Source: a virus
Virus record (IMG/VR): IMGVR_UViG_3300046163_000033
Coordinates: 1-64,000 of that record
Length of the DNA: 64,000 nt
Direction: 5' to 3' (one strand)
Below, piece by piece: positions 13,963 through 24,774 of the stretch (the first letter of the stretch is position 1; every line of letters begins with the position of its first letter). A program made the position numbers and the translations under genes. The notes under the pieces were generated by a model. That model was not told where the DNA came from. It ran no database searches and saw only the letters and a program-made list of their open reading frames with translations.

Positions 13963-15676
13963 CGAATGGAAAAAAGGAGTTGATTACCCTGTTTGGGGTG
14001 ATACTGACGTATATAAAAAAACAATTGGTGGTGGTTATCTTTTAAAAGGTGAAACACCGAAAGATGCATACCATAGAGTTTGTAATACTGTAGCGAGACG
14101 TTTAGAACGTCCTGAAATGGCCGAAAAGTTTTTTGAATACATTTGGTCGGGTTGGCTGTGTCTTGCATCTCCTGTGTTGTCTAATACAGGAACAGACAGA
14201 GGTTTACCGATCAGTTGTTTTGGTATAGATGTTGCTGACAGTATATACGATATAGGTAGTAAAAACCTAGAGATGATGCTACTCGCAAAGCACGGCGGTG
14301 GAGTAGGAATCGGAATTAATCAAATCAGACCCGCTAGTGCAAAAATTAAAGGAAATGGAACAAGTGATGGAGTTGTGCCTTTTTGTAAGATATACGATTC
14401 AACAATACTTGCCACTAATCAAGGATCTGTCCGACGAGGAGCTGCATCGGTTAATCTTAACATTGAACACCCCGATTTTGATGAGTGGCTCGAAATACGT
14501 GAACCTAAAGGAGACGTTAATCGTCAATCGCTCAACCTGCACCAGTGCGCTGTGGTCGGCGACAAGTTTATGCGACGAGTTGAGTCAGGAGATAGAGAAG
14601 CTAGAAAACGTTGGGGAAAACTTCTTCAAAAGCGTAAAGCTACTGGAGAACCTTACGTGTTATTTAAGGGGAATACAAACAAGTGTAACCCACCAGCTTA
14701 CAAAAAGCACGGTTTAAAAGTTCATATGACTAATATATGTAGTGAAATTACATTACATACAGATGAATCACATAGTTTTGTTTGTTGTTTATCTAGTTTA
14801 AATCTAGCTAAGTATGATGAATGGAAAGGAAGTAATCTAATACATGATGCTATATGGTTTTTAGATGGTGTATTAGAAGAGTTTATACAGAGATCCAAAG
14901 GTAAAGTTGGATTTCATAATTCTGTAAGATCTGCTGAAAAAGGTAGAGCTTTAGGATTAGGCGTTTTAGGTTGGCACACGTATCTACAAGAAAAGGGTCT
15001 ACCATTTGAAGGATTATTATCACAATATGAAACTAGAAAAATATTTTCACAAATTAAAATTGAATCTGAACGAGCCTCTATGGCCCTTGCTGAAGAGTTT
15101 GGCGAACCTCTTTGGTGTGTCGGCACTGGCATGCGGAATACTCATCTTAGGGCTATTGCTCCTACCGTTAGTAACAGTAAGCTTAGCGGTAATGTATCTC
15201 CTGGTATCGAGCCTTGGGCTGCTAATGTATTTACTGAGCAAAGTGCTAAAGGCACTTTCATTCGTAAAAATCCCACATTGGTTAAACTCCTTCGGAAGCT
15301 TAAAATCAATAATGAAACTACTTGGTCTAAAATCTTAAAAGACGGAGGATCAGTACAAGGGCTAAAAGAGCTTAATAAAGTTATGGTTGGTCCTTATAAT
15401 GATATACCAGCTAAAGATGTATTTAAAACATTTAAAGAGATTAATCAATTAGAATTAATTAATCAAGCAGGTATCAGACAGCAGTATATAGATCAAAGTG
15501 TAAGTTTAAACTTAGCTTTTCCTAGTATTGCTACACCTAAGTGGATTAATAAAGTACATTTTGAAGCTTGGAAGAAAGGTATTAAAACCTTGTATTACAC
15601 TAGAACTGAGTCAGTGTTACGTGGAGATATTGCTGAACAAGCAATGGACGAATCGTGTCTTAGTTGTGACGGATAA
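13952..15676 (+). CDS. nrdA: Ribonucleoside-diphosphate reductase, large (alpha) subunit, lacking the ATP cone
   Basis: Encodes 574 residues from the ATG at 13952 (an in-frame TTG lies 9 bases upstream). The first redox cysteine is in LPISCFGIDV, the active-site triad in TNICSEI (Asn, thiyl Cys, Glu), the partner cysteine in CCLSSLNL, the radical-transfer tyrosines in TLYYTRT, and the mobile C-terminal pair in ESCLSCDG. The N-terminal ATP-cone domain of about 100 residues found in bacterial NrdA is absent, so dATP feedback inhibition through that domain should be lost. Pairs with NrdB upstream. Confidence 0.95.
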   Translation: MWNNEWKKGVDYPVWGDTDVYKKTIGGGYLLKGETPKDAYHRVCNTVARRLERPEMAEKFFEYIWSGWLCLASPVLSNTGTDRGLPISCFGIDVADSIYDIGSKNLEMMLLAKHGGGVGIGINQIRPASAKIKGNGTSDGVVPFCKIYDSTILATNQGSVRRGAASVNLNIEHPDFDEWLEIREPKGDVNRQSLNLHQCAVVGDKFMRRVESGDREARKRWGKLLQKRKATGEPYVLFKGNTNKCNPPAYKKHGLKVHMTNICSEITLHTDESHSFVCCLSSLNLAKYDEWKGSNLIHDAIWFLDGVLEEFIQRSKGKVGFHNSVRSAEKGRALGLGVLGWHTYLQEKGLPFEGLLSQYETRKIFSQIKIESERASMALAEEFGEPLWCVGTGMRNTHLRAIAPTVSNSKLSGNVSPGIEPWAANVFTEQSAKGTFIRKNPTLVKLLRKLKINNETTWSKILKDGGSVQGLKELNKVMVGPYNDIPAKDVFKTFKEINQLELINQAGIRQQYIDQSVSLNLAFPSIATPKWINKVHFEAWKKGIKTLYYTRTESVLRGDIAEQAMDESCLSCDG

Positions 15677-15740
15677 TCAACGTTCGTTGGATTGATCACC
15701 AACGGAGGAAATGAGTGGTTGGTGGGAGTTGATTATATAA
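15675..15740 (+). promoter_or_regulatory. nrdA 3' stem-loop containing a Shine-Dalgarno and 9-codon ORF
   Basis: Nested inverted repeats follow the nrdA stop: AATCAAC (15675-15681) with GTTGATT (15728-15734), and CACCAAC (15697-15703) with GTTGGTG (15718-15724). The inner loop holds a perfect GGAGG (15704-15708) spaced before ATG 15711, which opens a 9-residue frame MSGWWELII ending at 15740. Strong Shine-Dalgarno sequences are otherwise rare here, so a translated leader-type peptide or an RNA element is possible; chance is not excluded. Confidence 0.35.
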
Positions 15741-15743
15741 AAA

Positions 15744-15770
15744 AAGGGGGCTATTTTCATAGCTCCCTTT
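15744..15770. terminator. Convergent rho-independent terminator
   Basis: Stem AAGGGGGCTAT / ATAGCTCCCTTT around a TTTC loop. Read on the minus strand it ends in an uninterrupted run of seven T, ideal for stopping the leftward late transcript; read on the plus strand a weaker T-rich stretch follows. It lies at the junction where rightward early and leftward late genes meet. Confidence 0.85.
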
Positions 15771-15814
15771 CTTGTTACAGGAATGTTTGGGTATGGTGCC
15801 CATTTTGTTATTCC

Positions 15815-16145
15815 TTACTGTGTGGTTATCATTATTAACTCGGCTCGTGCGTAATAACTACCACTTTTCTTTGCCCAATCCATAGCATTATAGCCTTCAT
15901 CACACATATCTACATAAGGCTGTGCTCCTCTCAAACATAATAAGTAAACAATATTAGCTTTATCCGCTATAATAGCATGGATTAGCAATGGTTTACCATC
16001 AATTTTTTCTGTGGCGTGGATTCGATTTACTATCAACATTGAATTTACTTTGTTGTAATTTCCTTCATTAATAGCGTTTAACAGTTCTGTTTCAATATCA
16101 GTTTGACATATTGAAAAATAACAAGAAAGATAAAATTAAGTTCAT
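15815..16145 (-). CDS. Exported ankyrin-repeat protein (frameshifted near the N-terminus)
   Basis: The long frame (from 16039) has ankyrin repeats: DGKPLLIHAIIADKANIVYL, then YNAMDWAKKSGSYYARAELI. Upstream, removing one base from the A-run 16114-16118 joins it to MNLILSFLLFSICQTDIETE, a signal peptide ending at a cysteine or just before QTD, and then ELLNAINEGNYNKVN, a further ankyrin helix pair. The restored protein has about 110 residues. Exported ankyrin proteins bind other proteins; being last in the late operon, it could act on host envelope or immunity factors, but that is inference. Confidence 0.6.
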
Positions 16146-16226
16146 TTATAATAATTAAAGTGTTACATTATTATAATCACTTGATTCCCTGTTATTTACA
16201 CCCTTAAAATCACTTTTGCAGATGTC

Positions 16227-16579
16227 TTAATTTGTTGATCTTCTTCTTGAGAGGTTGGCAGCTTCTTGGGCTATTAATTTATCAATATGATCTTGAACGT
16301 CTTGTTTTGTTATCTTTAATTTTAATGCAATACCTCCATTCCAAAGCCTCTAGTCTTTTTATTCTTATCTAAAACTAGTATAGTTGGTACAGACTTAATT
16401 TGTTGTTTAAAAGAAGGTGGTTGATCTTCTAAAAATACATATTTTACTTTAGCATGTTTAAGCCCACTTAAATCTAAATTATGTCTAGAATTCCATGCAC
16501 TATTGATATGTAATACTTCATATTGTGCATTTGAAAAATAACCGCACATTAAAGTAAATATAATTAAAAGCTTTTTCAT
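16227..16579 (-). CDS. Secreted thioredoxin-fold protein lacking CxxC (frameshifted)
   Basis: The start is a signal peptide MKKLLIIFTLMCGYFSNAQ with cleavage after NAQ. The mature part has a thioredoxin fold: first strand YEVLHINSAWNSRHN, in the position of W-C-x-x-C but without cysteines, then VKYVFLED and the cis-proline strand IKSVPTILVLD. Inserting one base at the T-run opposite 16343-16345 continues the frame as GFWNGGIALKLKITKQDVQD, the usual C-terminal helix, ending in LSRRRSTN. It cannot be a disulfide oxidoreductase; a binding or inhibitory role in the periplasm is more likely. Confidence 0.65.
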
Positions 16580-16583
16580 TTGA

Positions 16584-16865
16584 TTATTTATTTATAATTT
16601 CAAACAGTTTATCATCTATTTTATCTAGTTTATCACTATTATCTTGCACTTTTTCATCAATGTCCATAATAGTCGATCTTACCAGCTCGTCTTTTAGATC
16701 ATATTCTGTTCTACTTACCTCTGGTTTAGGTAATTCTTTTGCAAGATCTATATCTTTTTGCAAAGTAAAATACATAGCTGCTAAACTTACAGCGCCTGCA
16801 ACTAGCATTCCGATTGTTTTAAGATCTAATTGTATCTCTGTGTTCTCTGAAATTTTTTGAGCCAT
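16584..16865 (-). CDS. Single-pass membrane protein with long coiled coil
   Basis: Encodes 93 residues: a short cytoplasmic N-terminus, one hydrophobic helix (about residues 18-35, IGMLVAGAVSLAAMYFTL), then a charged coiled coil to the end. This architecture resembles i-spanins and other lysis accessory proteins. It is adjacent to a lipoprotein gene, the arrangement expected for a two-component spanin, but no sequence match is claimed. Confidence 0.6.
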   Translation of the reverse strand: MAQKISENTEIQLDLKTIGMLVAGAVSLAAMYFTLQKDIDLAKELPKPEVSRTEYDLKDELVRSTIMDIDEKVQDNSDKLDKIDDKLFEIINK

Positions 16866-17237
16866 TTAATTTTTCATTTTTACCTTAGTAGCATTAACAT
16901 CTAGTCTTGATATGTCTTTAGATTCAACTGAACCTTTACTACTACTGTTATTGTTATTGTTATTAGAACTGTTATTGCTAGGTACATAAATAGGTTCACT
17001 CCTATGTCTGTAATAGCCTTCATTGTACCAGTTACTATAATATCTAGGATAACTGGGATACGATACAATATTATAATAAACATTTGGTTTAATCATGTTT
17101 ATAGGTAATCTCAAGGTGTCACCTTGCTCTGTTACAGCTAACACGTGAGTTATCTGTATTTTAGGTTTTTTAGTGTGCGTTCCGCAACTACTTACAGTAG
17201 CAGCTAGAACAAAAAGGGCAATTTTCCATAGTTTCAT
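16866..17237 (-). CDS. Lipoprotein
   Basis: Encodes 123 residues. The signal peptide MKLWKIALFVLAATVSSCGT ends in a lipobox with the lipidated Cys at residue 18. The mature part has a Tyr/Pro-rich stretch and an Asn/Ser homopolymeric linker (about residues 88-100), then a basic tail. It could be an o-spanin partner for the coiled-coil membrane protein encoded next, or an envelope-modifying protein. It directly follows the giant late gene. Confidence 0.65.
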   Translation of the reverse strand: MKLWKIALFVLAATVSSCGTHTKKPKIQITHVLAVTEQGDTLRLPINMIKPNVYYNIVSYPSYPRYYSNWYNEGYYRHRSEPIYVPSNNSSNNNNNNSSSKGSVESKDISRLDVNATKVKMKN

Positions 17238-17238
17238 A

Positions 17239-20200
17239 TTATTTATTTGTTAGTTCTATTATTTTATTTACTCTATCATCTTCATATTTAAGCTCTTTAA
17301 TTTCTTTCTTAGTCAAACCTAAGTTAATTAAAGATTTTACTTGATCAGATTTATTAGTATCAACTATAGAGTCTCTACGTTTTATTTGCTTAATCTCATC
17401 TTTAGTTTTACCTTTATACTTTTCTAGTTCTTTTAATCTTTTTCTTTCAGCTCTATCGTCTATAACTTTTTGCTTTCTAGCAACTTCTTTTCTTTCTTTA
17501 GCTTCTATTTTTACAAGATCTCTTTCTTCATTTTAGCATTTACATCCCATGTTCTGTAACCTAAAGCAAGTGCAATTCTTTGGAATGTAGTATTTCTAGC
17601 ATCTAAAACTTCAACAATTCTGTCAATTTCAACTACAGCTCTTTCAAGAGGTAAATTAGTTATTGCTTCTGTAAGTGACGCTATAACTTGATATGAAGGA
17701 CTTAAGTTGACCTTACCTTTTAAGGTTACATCCCAACCTTGCTCTTTTACTACCTCTTTGTTGTAATCTTTAGCTTTTATAGCATTGTTTATTTTTCTAA
17801 CTTTAGAACCAACAGGTGGACTTAAATTTAATATTTCTAACAATGTGTTTCTATGGTCTTTGCTAAAAGCATCTTTCTTTTCTTCCCTATAATATGTAAG
17901 AGCAGTATTTTTTAATGTAGAAACAATAGCTCCATAAACACCAGAACCTCTAAGCATAGTATCAACCATACTGTTAAGTATTCTTTCTTCTTTTACATCA
18001 AACTCTTTACTTTTCTTTTCTTCATCTTCTTCGTTATCAAAACCCGGTATTAAAGCAAATGCAGCATTTTGCAATGTAGCAAATATCATACCTTGAACAG
18101 CACCATAATATATCATTTTAGATACATTTGTTTTTTGATCGCCTCTATTGTTAATAAAGTCTCTAGCTGATTTATTAAATATTCTAGTAACCTGAGCAGG
18201 TGTGTTTTGAAAAGCTAATATTAATCTACCAAGTGGACTAGCCTGCTGCTGAGATATTAACATAGGATCTGCTGATTGCTGAGCAACATCCGAAGCTTCT
18301 GCAAAATCTTCAAACGCTTGTTGTTCAGCTGCTTTTTGATCTAAACCTTGATTTTTTAATGTGTTTATTCTGTTTCTATAAAATGTAGCACCACCTGATG
18401 CAATAGCAAAACTATCTGCCATCTGAGTTGGTGTAAAACCTATTTTAAGTAAATAACTTAATATTGCCTGTGGTTTATTTTTAGCACCAATAGCTGCGTT
18501 AGCAAGCTCAGCCTCATTAACATCTTTTCTAAGACCAGATCTTCTTTGTTTTAACTTAGGCGAGTTCCATAGTGTAGCAAAGTCTGACCAGTACTGTTTT
18601 TGATTACCAAAAGCTAAAGCGGCTTTATAAGGATTATTATCTGACCAATTTAAAAAGTTAACTGATGATATAGTTTGTAATAAAGCAGATTTAACGTTCA
18701 TAAACATTATTGCTCCAACAGAATTATTAACCCAATTATTAAATTGATTTGTTAATTTATTAGTTCCAGAAGGTCTATTAGTACCGTTTTTCATACGGTA
18801 TAAAGAATCTTCCATTGCTTCTCTCCAATTAGTTCCTAAAGCAACTTCCATTTTATTTAAGTTTTCTTTAGAAAATATTACATCAGCATTTTCTATAAAG
18901 CTAGCTAAATATTGTTTTCTACCAACTTTGTTTGTTAAATTATTTAAATCAGATATTAAACTTTCAGAATCCCAATAAGCACTAGGTTCAATCCATGTGT
19001 CTCTTTTACTTATTTCTAAAGCGGCTTGATTAAATGTTTTTAATTCAGGATCTTTATTAACTATATCGTTTAATTTTTTAATATCACGTTTAGCTAAACC
19101 AGGTATTTCAAAACCACCTTCTGTCCATAAATTTACTCTTAAAGCTTGATCAAAAGTAAACTCTGTATCAGGTACTATTTTACCTAATTTTTTAGCTACA
19201 GCAGGAAATTTTTTAAGTAAAGAAGAGTAATCATTTTTTAAAGCTTGCCTATAGTTATCTATTTCAGCAATACCTTTTTGGTAAGGTTTTATTAAATTTT
19301 CTTTAACCCATTTTTGCTGCTGTTCTCCTTTTTTTCCTTTACCATATAAATCATACATTAAACCACTAAAGTCTTGAGCACCTGAAGGTATTATTTAAAG
19401 TTTCTTACTCCTGCACCACGTCTTTTAGCTACAATATCAGAAAACTTATATCTAGCTTTAATACCCTTAGTATCTTCAATCATTTTGTTTATATCTGAAT
19501 CTAAAACAACAGGATCTGGCAGTGATGGTTGTAAATCAGGGTTTTTAGCTAAAGCATCTTCACCTTTTTGTATAGTATTATTTGCTTTTTGTCTAGATGG
19601 AGCTACTTTTATAAAATTATTTAAAGATTCTGCGTTATCTAAACTTACATCTGACGGTACTACATTAAACGTTACTCCTTTTATAGCTTGAGGAACGACT
19701 CTCATGGTTATTTTAGCAGTTCCTTTACTTTTACCTGTTACACTGGTCTTATGTAAGCATTTAAAGGTTGTTTGCTAACGTCTGATAAGCCATAAATATT
19801 ATTTTTACCCATGTTAAAAGTTCCTAAACCTTGAAACTGTATATCGTAAACAGGTATTTTTTTAGCTGCATAGACATCACCAACGTTTCCAAAAGTCAAC
19901 CCTAAAGAACCATTTGCGTCGTCAAAACTAATTAATCTTAAAGCTCCGTCAGCTTTTAGTTGATCATACACTTTAGCTGGTATAGGATCTCCTATTTTAT
20001 TTATTGTAACCCCATATTTAGCGGCTGCAGCTTGAAAACCTTTAAAATCTAAACTTTCTATTTTTTTTATCACACTATCTGGTAAACCGTTAGATTTATT
20101 TATTGTAACTTTACCACTATTTATATCTACATCATTTATTGTCCAACTACTATATTGAGCATTGGTCATTTTTATTTCTACATTCCAAGGCGTACCTTCT

Positions 20201-23200
20201 ATTGTTGATTTAAAGTCTGGATCAAATGAACTTTTTGGAGGTGTTATACTTAATACTTTAAAAGAAGGATTTTTTTTAGAAACATCTATTGCTACAGCAA
20301 TATTTTGAGCTTCATATATAGTTCCTTTAATACCTTTTTCAGCTAATCTTAAAACTTCAGTTACAAACTCAGGTGTTCCTTGTAAAGTATCCATGTTTTT
20401 AGCTGAATCTTGTAAAATGTTTTCTACTATATCTCTAGCATCTTTTTTAGATAAATTAGCTTCACTAGCTAAACTAAACATTAATTTAGATTTACCTCTT
20501 TCAAGATTGGCTTTAGCTGAAACAACGTTACTAGTCTGCGTTTTAGTATCTAATATATTTCTAGCACCTCTGTTTGCCATTTGTTCTGCAACACCTTTAA
20601 GCAGTCCTTTTATAGTTTGTGACTCAGAAGCTCTAGGAACATAATTAGGATCAACCTTACCATCCTTAATACCTATAGCAGCATCGTAAACCTTGTTATC
20701 AAATTTTTTAGGAGTTCTAACTAAATTGTTACCTACTCTTTTAGGTGGGTTAAAAAATGTATTTAATATATTTCTACCTAGACCTAAGCTTTCACCACCT
20801 ACTTTTACAGGTTTACCACCTTTCTTTTTCGATGCAACAGTTTGCACTTGTTTGTTAGCTTGACCTAAAACTACATTTTTAATAAATGGTTTAGCAGCTA
20901 ATAGTATTCTTTGTGCTTTTAAAGATTCAGACTTAGATAAGTTATCCGCTGCATTAGACAATTTATTTGCGGGTATACCTATTGCTTTTGCTAAAACATC
21001 ATAAGGTGTTATAGCTTGTAACTGTTTAGATGTTAAATTAGGGCTAGTTATATCTATACCTTTTTCTTGTGCTAATTTATTTACACCATCTGTAAAGTCT
21101 TGCTCAAATTTTTTAACATCAATTGATGGATCAGCTTTTTTAGCAAAATTCATTACATCAATTATAGGTTTTGTGTCTGGAGCCGTATCTGTTTCAGTTG
21201 TAGTATCCGCAACTTGTTGTGCTTGTGGACTATCTAAACTTTGTGTAACACCTTGTTCTGATGATTCAACACCTAACCTAGTTGCTAAAGAATTTAATCT
21301 TTGCATACCCGTATTAGCCATATATCTTTCAAAAGATACTTGATTACCATCCTTGTCTTTTCTACTAGGATCGTATTTTTGAGCAATTTGAGCTAATTCA
21401 GTTTGCGCACTTCTAACATAAGTAGCTCTATCGAGACCCGCTTTCTCTCTTATATTTCTTGGTATACCTCTATAGAACTTAGCAGCAGCTCTATTTGCAA
21501 CTTTACCAACAGCATCCTTAACAGCTGTAGGCTTAACACCTTTTATTGTAGGTAAACTAGCTTTTTTTACTGTTTTAGGTTTACCTTTAACTGACTTTGT
21601 TTTTGCTAATTTACCTTTAGCACCTTCTTTAGCTACTTGTAATGTTTGAGAACTTAACTTACCTTGGCTAACTTCTTTTTGAAAGTTTTTAACAAAACTA
21701 ACTACATCACTACCATTGTTAAATTTAGTTGACCAACCTAATTTTCCAGCTGCATCAGTAATTAACTTACCTATTTTACCTAAAAATGTTTCAGGTAGTT
21801 TAACATCTTTTGTAGCTATAGCATCACCTAATAAGTTCATAGCTTCTTCATATGCGTCAGCTTCACTTATTTTACCAGCTTCTACAGCTCTTTGATATTG
21901 ATCTATTCTACCAGCAAACTTAGATGTATCTATACCTTCTATTTTACCTAATTCAGATAAAACACTTTTACCAAAAGCTTTTTGTGCAGCAGGATTACCT
22001 TTAAAAGTTTGTGCCATAATACCATGCAAAAACTCGTGAGCAGCAACATTTACCTGTTTGTTTTTAAGAGCAGCGGCTTTGTTTATTATTATTTCACCTG
22101 TATCAGGATTAAATGAACCAGGTAAATCAGGATCTAACATATCTTCAAGCTGTGATGGATCAACTTCTTTACCATCAGCTTCAGCTAAAGACATTTTTTG
22201 ATTATTTCTTTTTTGTCTTTCTATGTTTTCTTTACTTACGTCTTCTATTTCTGTAACACTAACTCCATCAACATCTTGAGCCATGCTTTGTATTGTCTCG
22301 GTAGTAGCTTTATAATGTGCTTCAATAGCTGGTTCCATTATAGCATCTCTTTGCTGTGAAAGCTTGCCGTTTTCTATTTCTAACCCACTAATTATTTCAC
22401 TTTTAGCAGCACCATCTAAGTTGTTATCAGCTCTTATTATTTCAATAGAATTTTTATTATCAAACTCTTTTTTATGTATACTTATTAATTCAGATTTTTG
22501 TTCTGGTGCTAAATAATCAGTAGACATAGCTTGGTCAACTCTTATTTCAGAATTAGCGGTAACAAGATCATTTATCTTGTTCTCTATTATACTTTTAGTT
22601 TTAGGATCAAGATTAGGTTTTTTTAGTTGATCAGATAAGTTTATAATATTAGCAGCATTAGCATCAAAGCTAGAATTTAAGTTTTTAGTTTTAAAAGGCG
22701 CTAGCATTTGATTACCTATAGATGGTGCTCTAAACAGCACTCCACTCATAAATACACCACCTACATACATTTCTTCTAAACCATCAAAAAGGTTTACGTC
22801 TTTTTTTCCAAGAATATATTTTTCTGCTAAGTTTTCAGAAAATCCAGCAAACATTTCACCCACACCCTCTTCATTAACATCGTAAGCTAAAGCTTTAACT
22901 TTGTTAATATTAAAAACATTTTTCTTTAATCCATCTACAAAACTAGTTTTTGCTTTGCTTACTGGTATGTTTCTAACTTTTAATCTTTTTAATTGACCTA
23001 ACGTTAATTTTTCAGATAAAACTTCTCCAGCACCAGTCATTATAGAAGCACCATACATTTGCCAAGGAGAATAAGTAGCACCATCTTTCATCTCCATTTC
23101 TATAGATCTAAACTTACCACCACCTGAAGCTGCTCCTAACAAAGGTAATGCAGCGCCTGGAGCGAGAACCATTAAACCAATTTGTGGTGCCTGAGCTGCT

Positions 23201-24763
23201 GTAAATTGTAAAGCCCAGTTTCCCCAATCTTTAGCACTTTTAATTTCATCATAAGATATAGGTTCAGCTACAGCAGATCTTAAATAATCGCTGTAACCAT
23301 ATAATTCATCAAACTTACCTTCATCATCATAAAAACTTTTAAACTCAGGGCTAGCTTGTTTTAATGCATTAACGGCTATTCCAACAGGAATATATTTTTC
23401 TGGCAATAAAGATTGCATAGCTGGTAAAGCTATATTTTTAACTATATTTTTAGCACTAAACTTATCAGCAAAATTAAGTATGTTTACACCTAAGTCTATA
23501 CCTGAAGCGCCTAAAATTCCTGCAAATTGAGTAATACCATTATAATTTCTACCTATTAAGTTACCATACTCTGCTATCTCTTCTACATTTTTTACAATAA
23601 ACTCGTTTTCTAGTTGATTTTGCTCTAACACAGCCATGTGTTTATTTCTTTCTTTAGCTAGCTTTTCTAAATCAACTTTTGTTTGTAAATATTCTTCGGT
23701 TGTATCCGGTGTTTTTTCTATTAGTTTTTTAAACTTTTTGTTTATTAACTCTATACTATTAGCGGCGTTTTTACTTGTAACTGTTAATTCAGCAGATGCT
23801 TTTTCCATCTTTCCTGTTAACATATCATACATTTCGCTTAGCTCTTCTTGTTCTTCTGGCATACCTAAACCATATTTACCATCTGAGTTTTTAGCTTTTA
23901 TAATGTTATCAACAACGTTTTTCTTGTATTTTTTTGCAGTTAAATCATCTGTGTAAAGTTTACGAGCTTCCATTAATATTTCTTGCTCTGTAAATTCTTT
24001 TTAGGATCAGATAATTTTAATTTTCTTTTGCTTTTTTTAAAAACTCACTTTGAGTATCTATCTTAACCTGATCAGCCTCATCTATAGCAACTTGTTTTCC
24101 ATCACCTATTCCAATAAGATTACCAATTTTGCTTCCAAAATCTTTAGTATCATCAACGGTTTCAAAAAATATATCAGCCACTGGCTCCCAATCATCTCCT
24201 ACCGCTTTTTTATCGTAGTAAGCATCGTCTCTTAAACCTTCAGGGTTTAAATTAACATTGTTAATACTTCCGTCTTCGTTTAATTTAAATATTTCATTAA
24301 CATTATTGTTAACCTCTTTAACTTGACTAGATGTTAAATTACTTTCTGATTGAGCTTTTTGAAATATTTTCCAACTATCGTAATCTTTACCAAACATTTT
24401 TCTTTCAAACGCTTCTGGATCTAGTTCTGCTTTAGAAACATACTCTTCTAATTTTACCTCTGGTAAACTAGGTTTTGTAGGTACAAAATAATTAGCCTGC
24501 TGACCAAAAGCACCTTGCTCTACGTCAGACAAACCATACTGTTCTGGTAAGTCATCAAAAACCATATCATCAGGATTATCAGTTTGTACAGCTTGCTGGT
24601 TAACAAAATCTTGTTCTTGCTTTTTTTCAGTTTGCTCAGTTGTTTCTACGTCAGAAAAACTGTTTATGTTTAGTGGCTCTGCGCTAAGATTTTTAGTTAA
24701 AAAACTATCAACCTTCTCATCAGGAATATTGTATGTCTTACCATTAAACGTATATCTTGGCAT
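17239..24763 (-). CDS. Giant ~2,500-residue virion protein with HExxH peptidase motif (five frameshifts)
   Basis: Four reading frames (24763-24017, 23973-19738, 19705-19391, 19358-17511) and a C-terminal piece to 17239 join when one base is added at T24021-24024, T23998-24002, near 19736-19747, T19394-19396 and T17531-17534. The result has about 2,500 residues. The N-terminus MPRYTFNGKTYNIPDEKVDS resembles large structural proteins of marine podoviruses. Near residue 910, AAHEFLHGIMAQ (22024-22044) is a zinc-peptidase HExxH motif. The C-terminal 600 residues have hydrophobic helices and resemble C-terminal domains of large polyvalent phage proteins. It most likely is an ejected internal virion protein with protease and membrane-active parts. 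Confidence 0.7.
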
Positions 24764-24774
24764 AAAATTATATT

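Noticed and set aside
15005-15340. Hydrophobic protein of about 110 residues on the plus strand
   Set aside because: It lies entirely within nrdA in another frame and shows no independent start context; a shadow of the conserved nrdA coding sequence.
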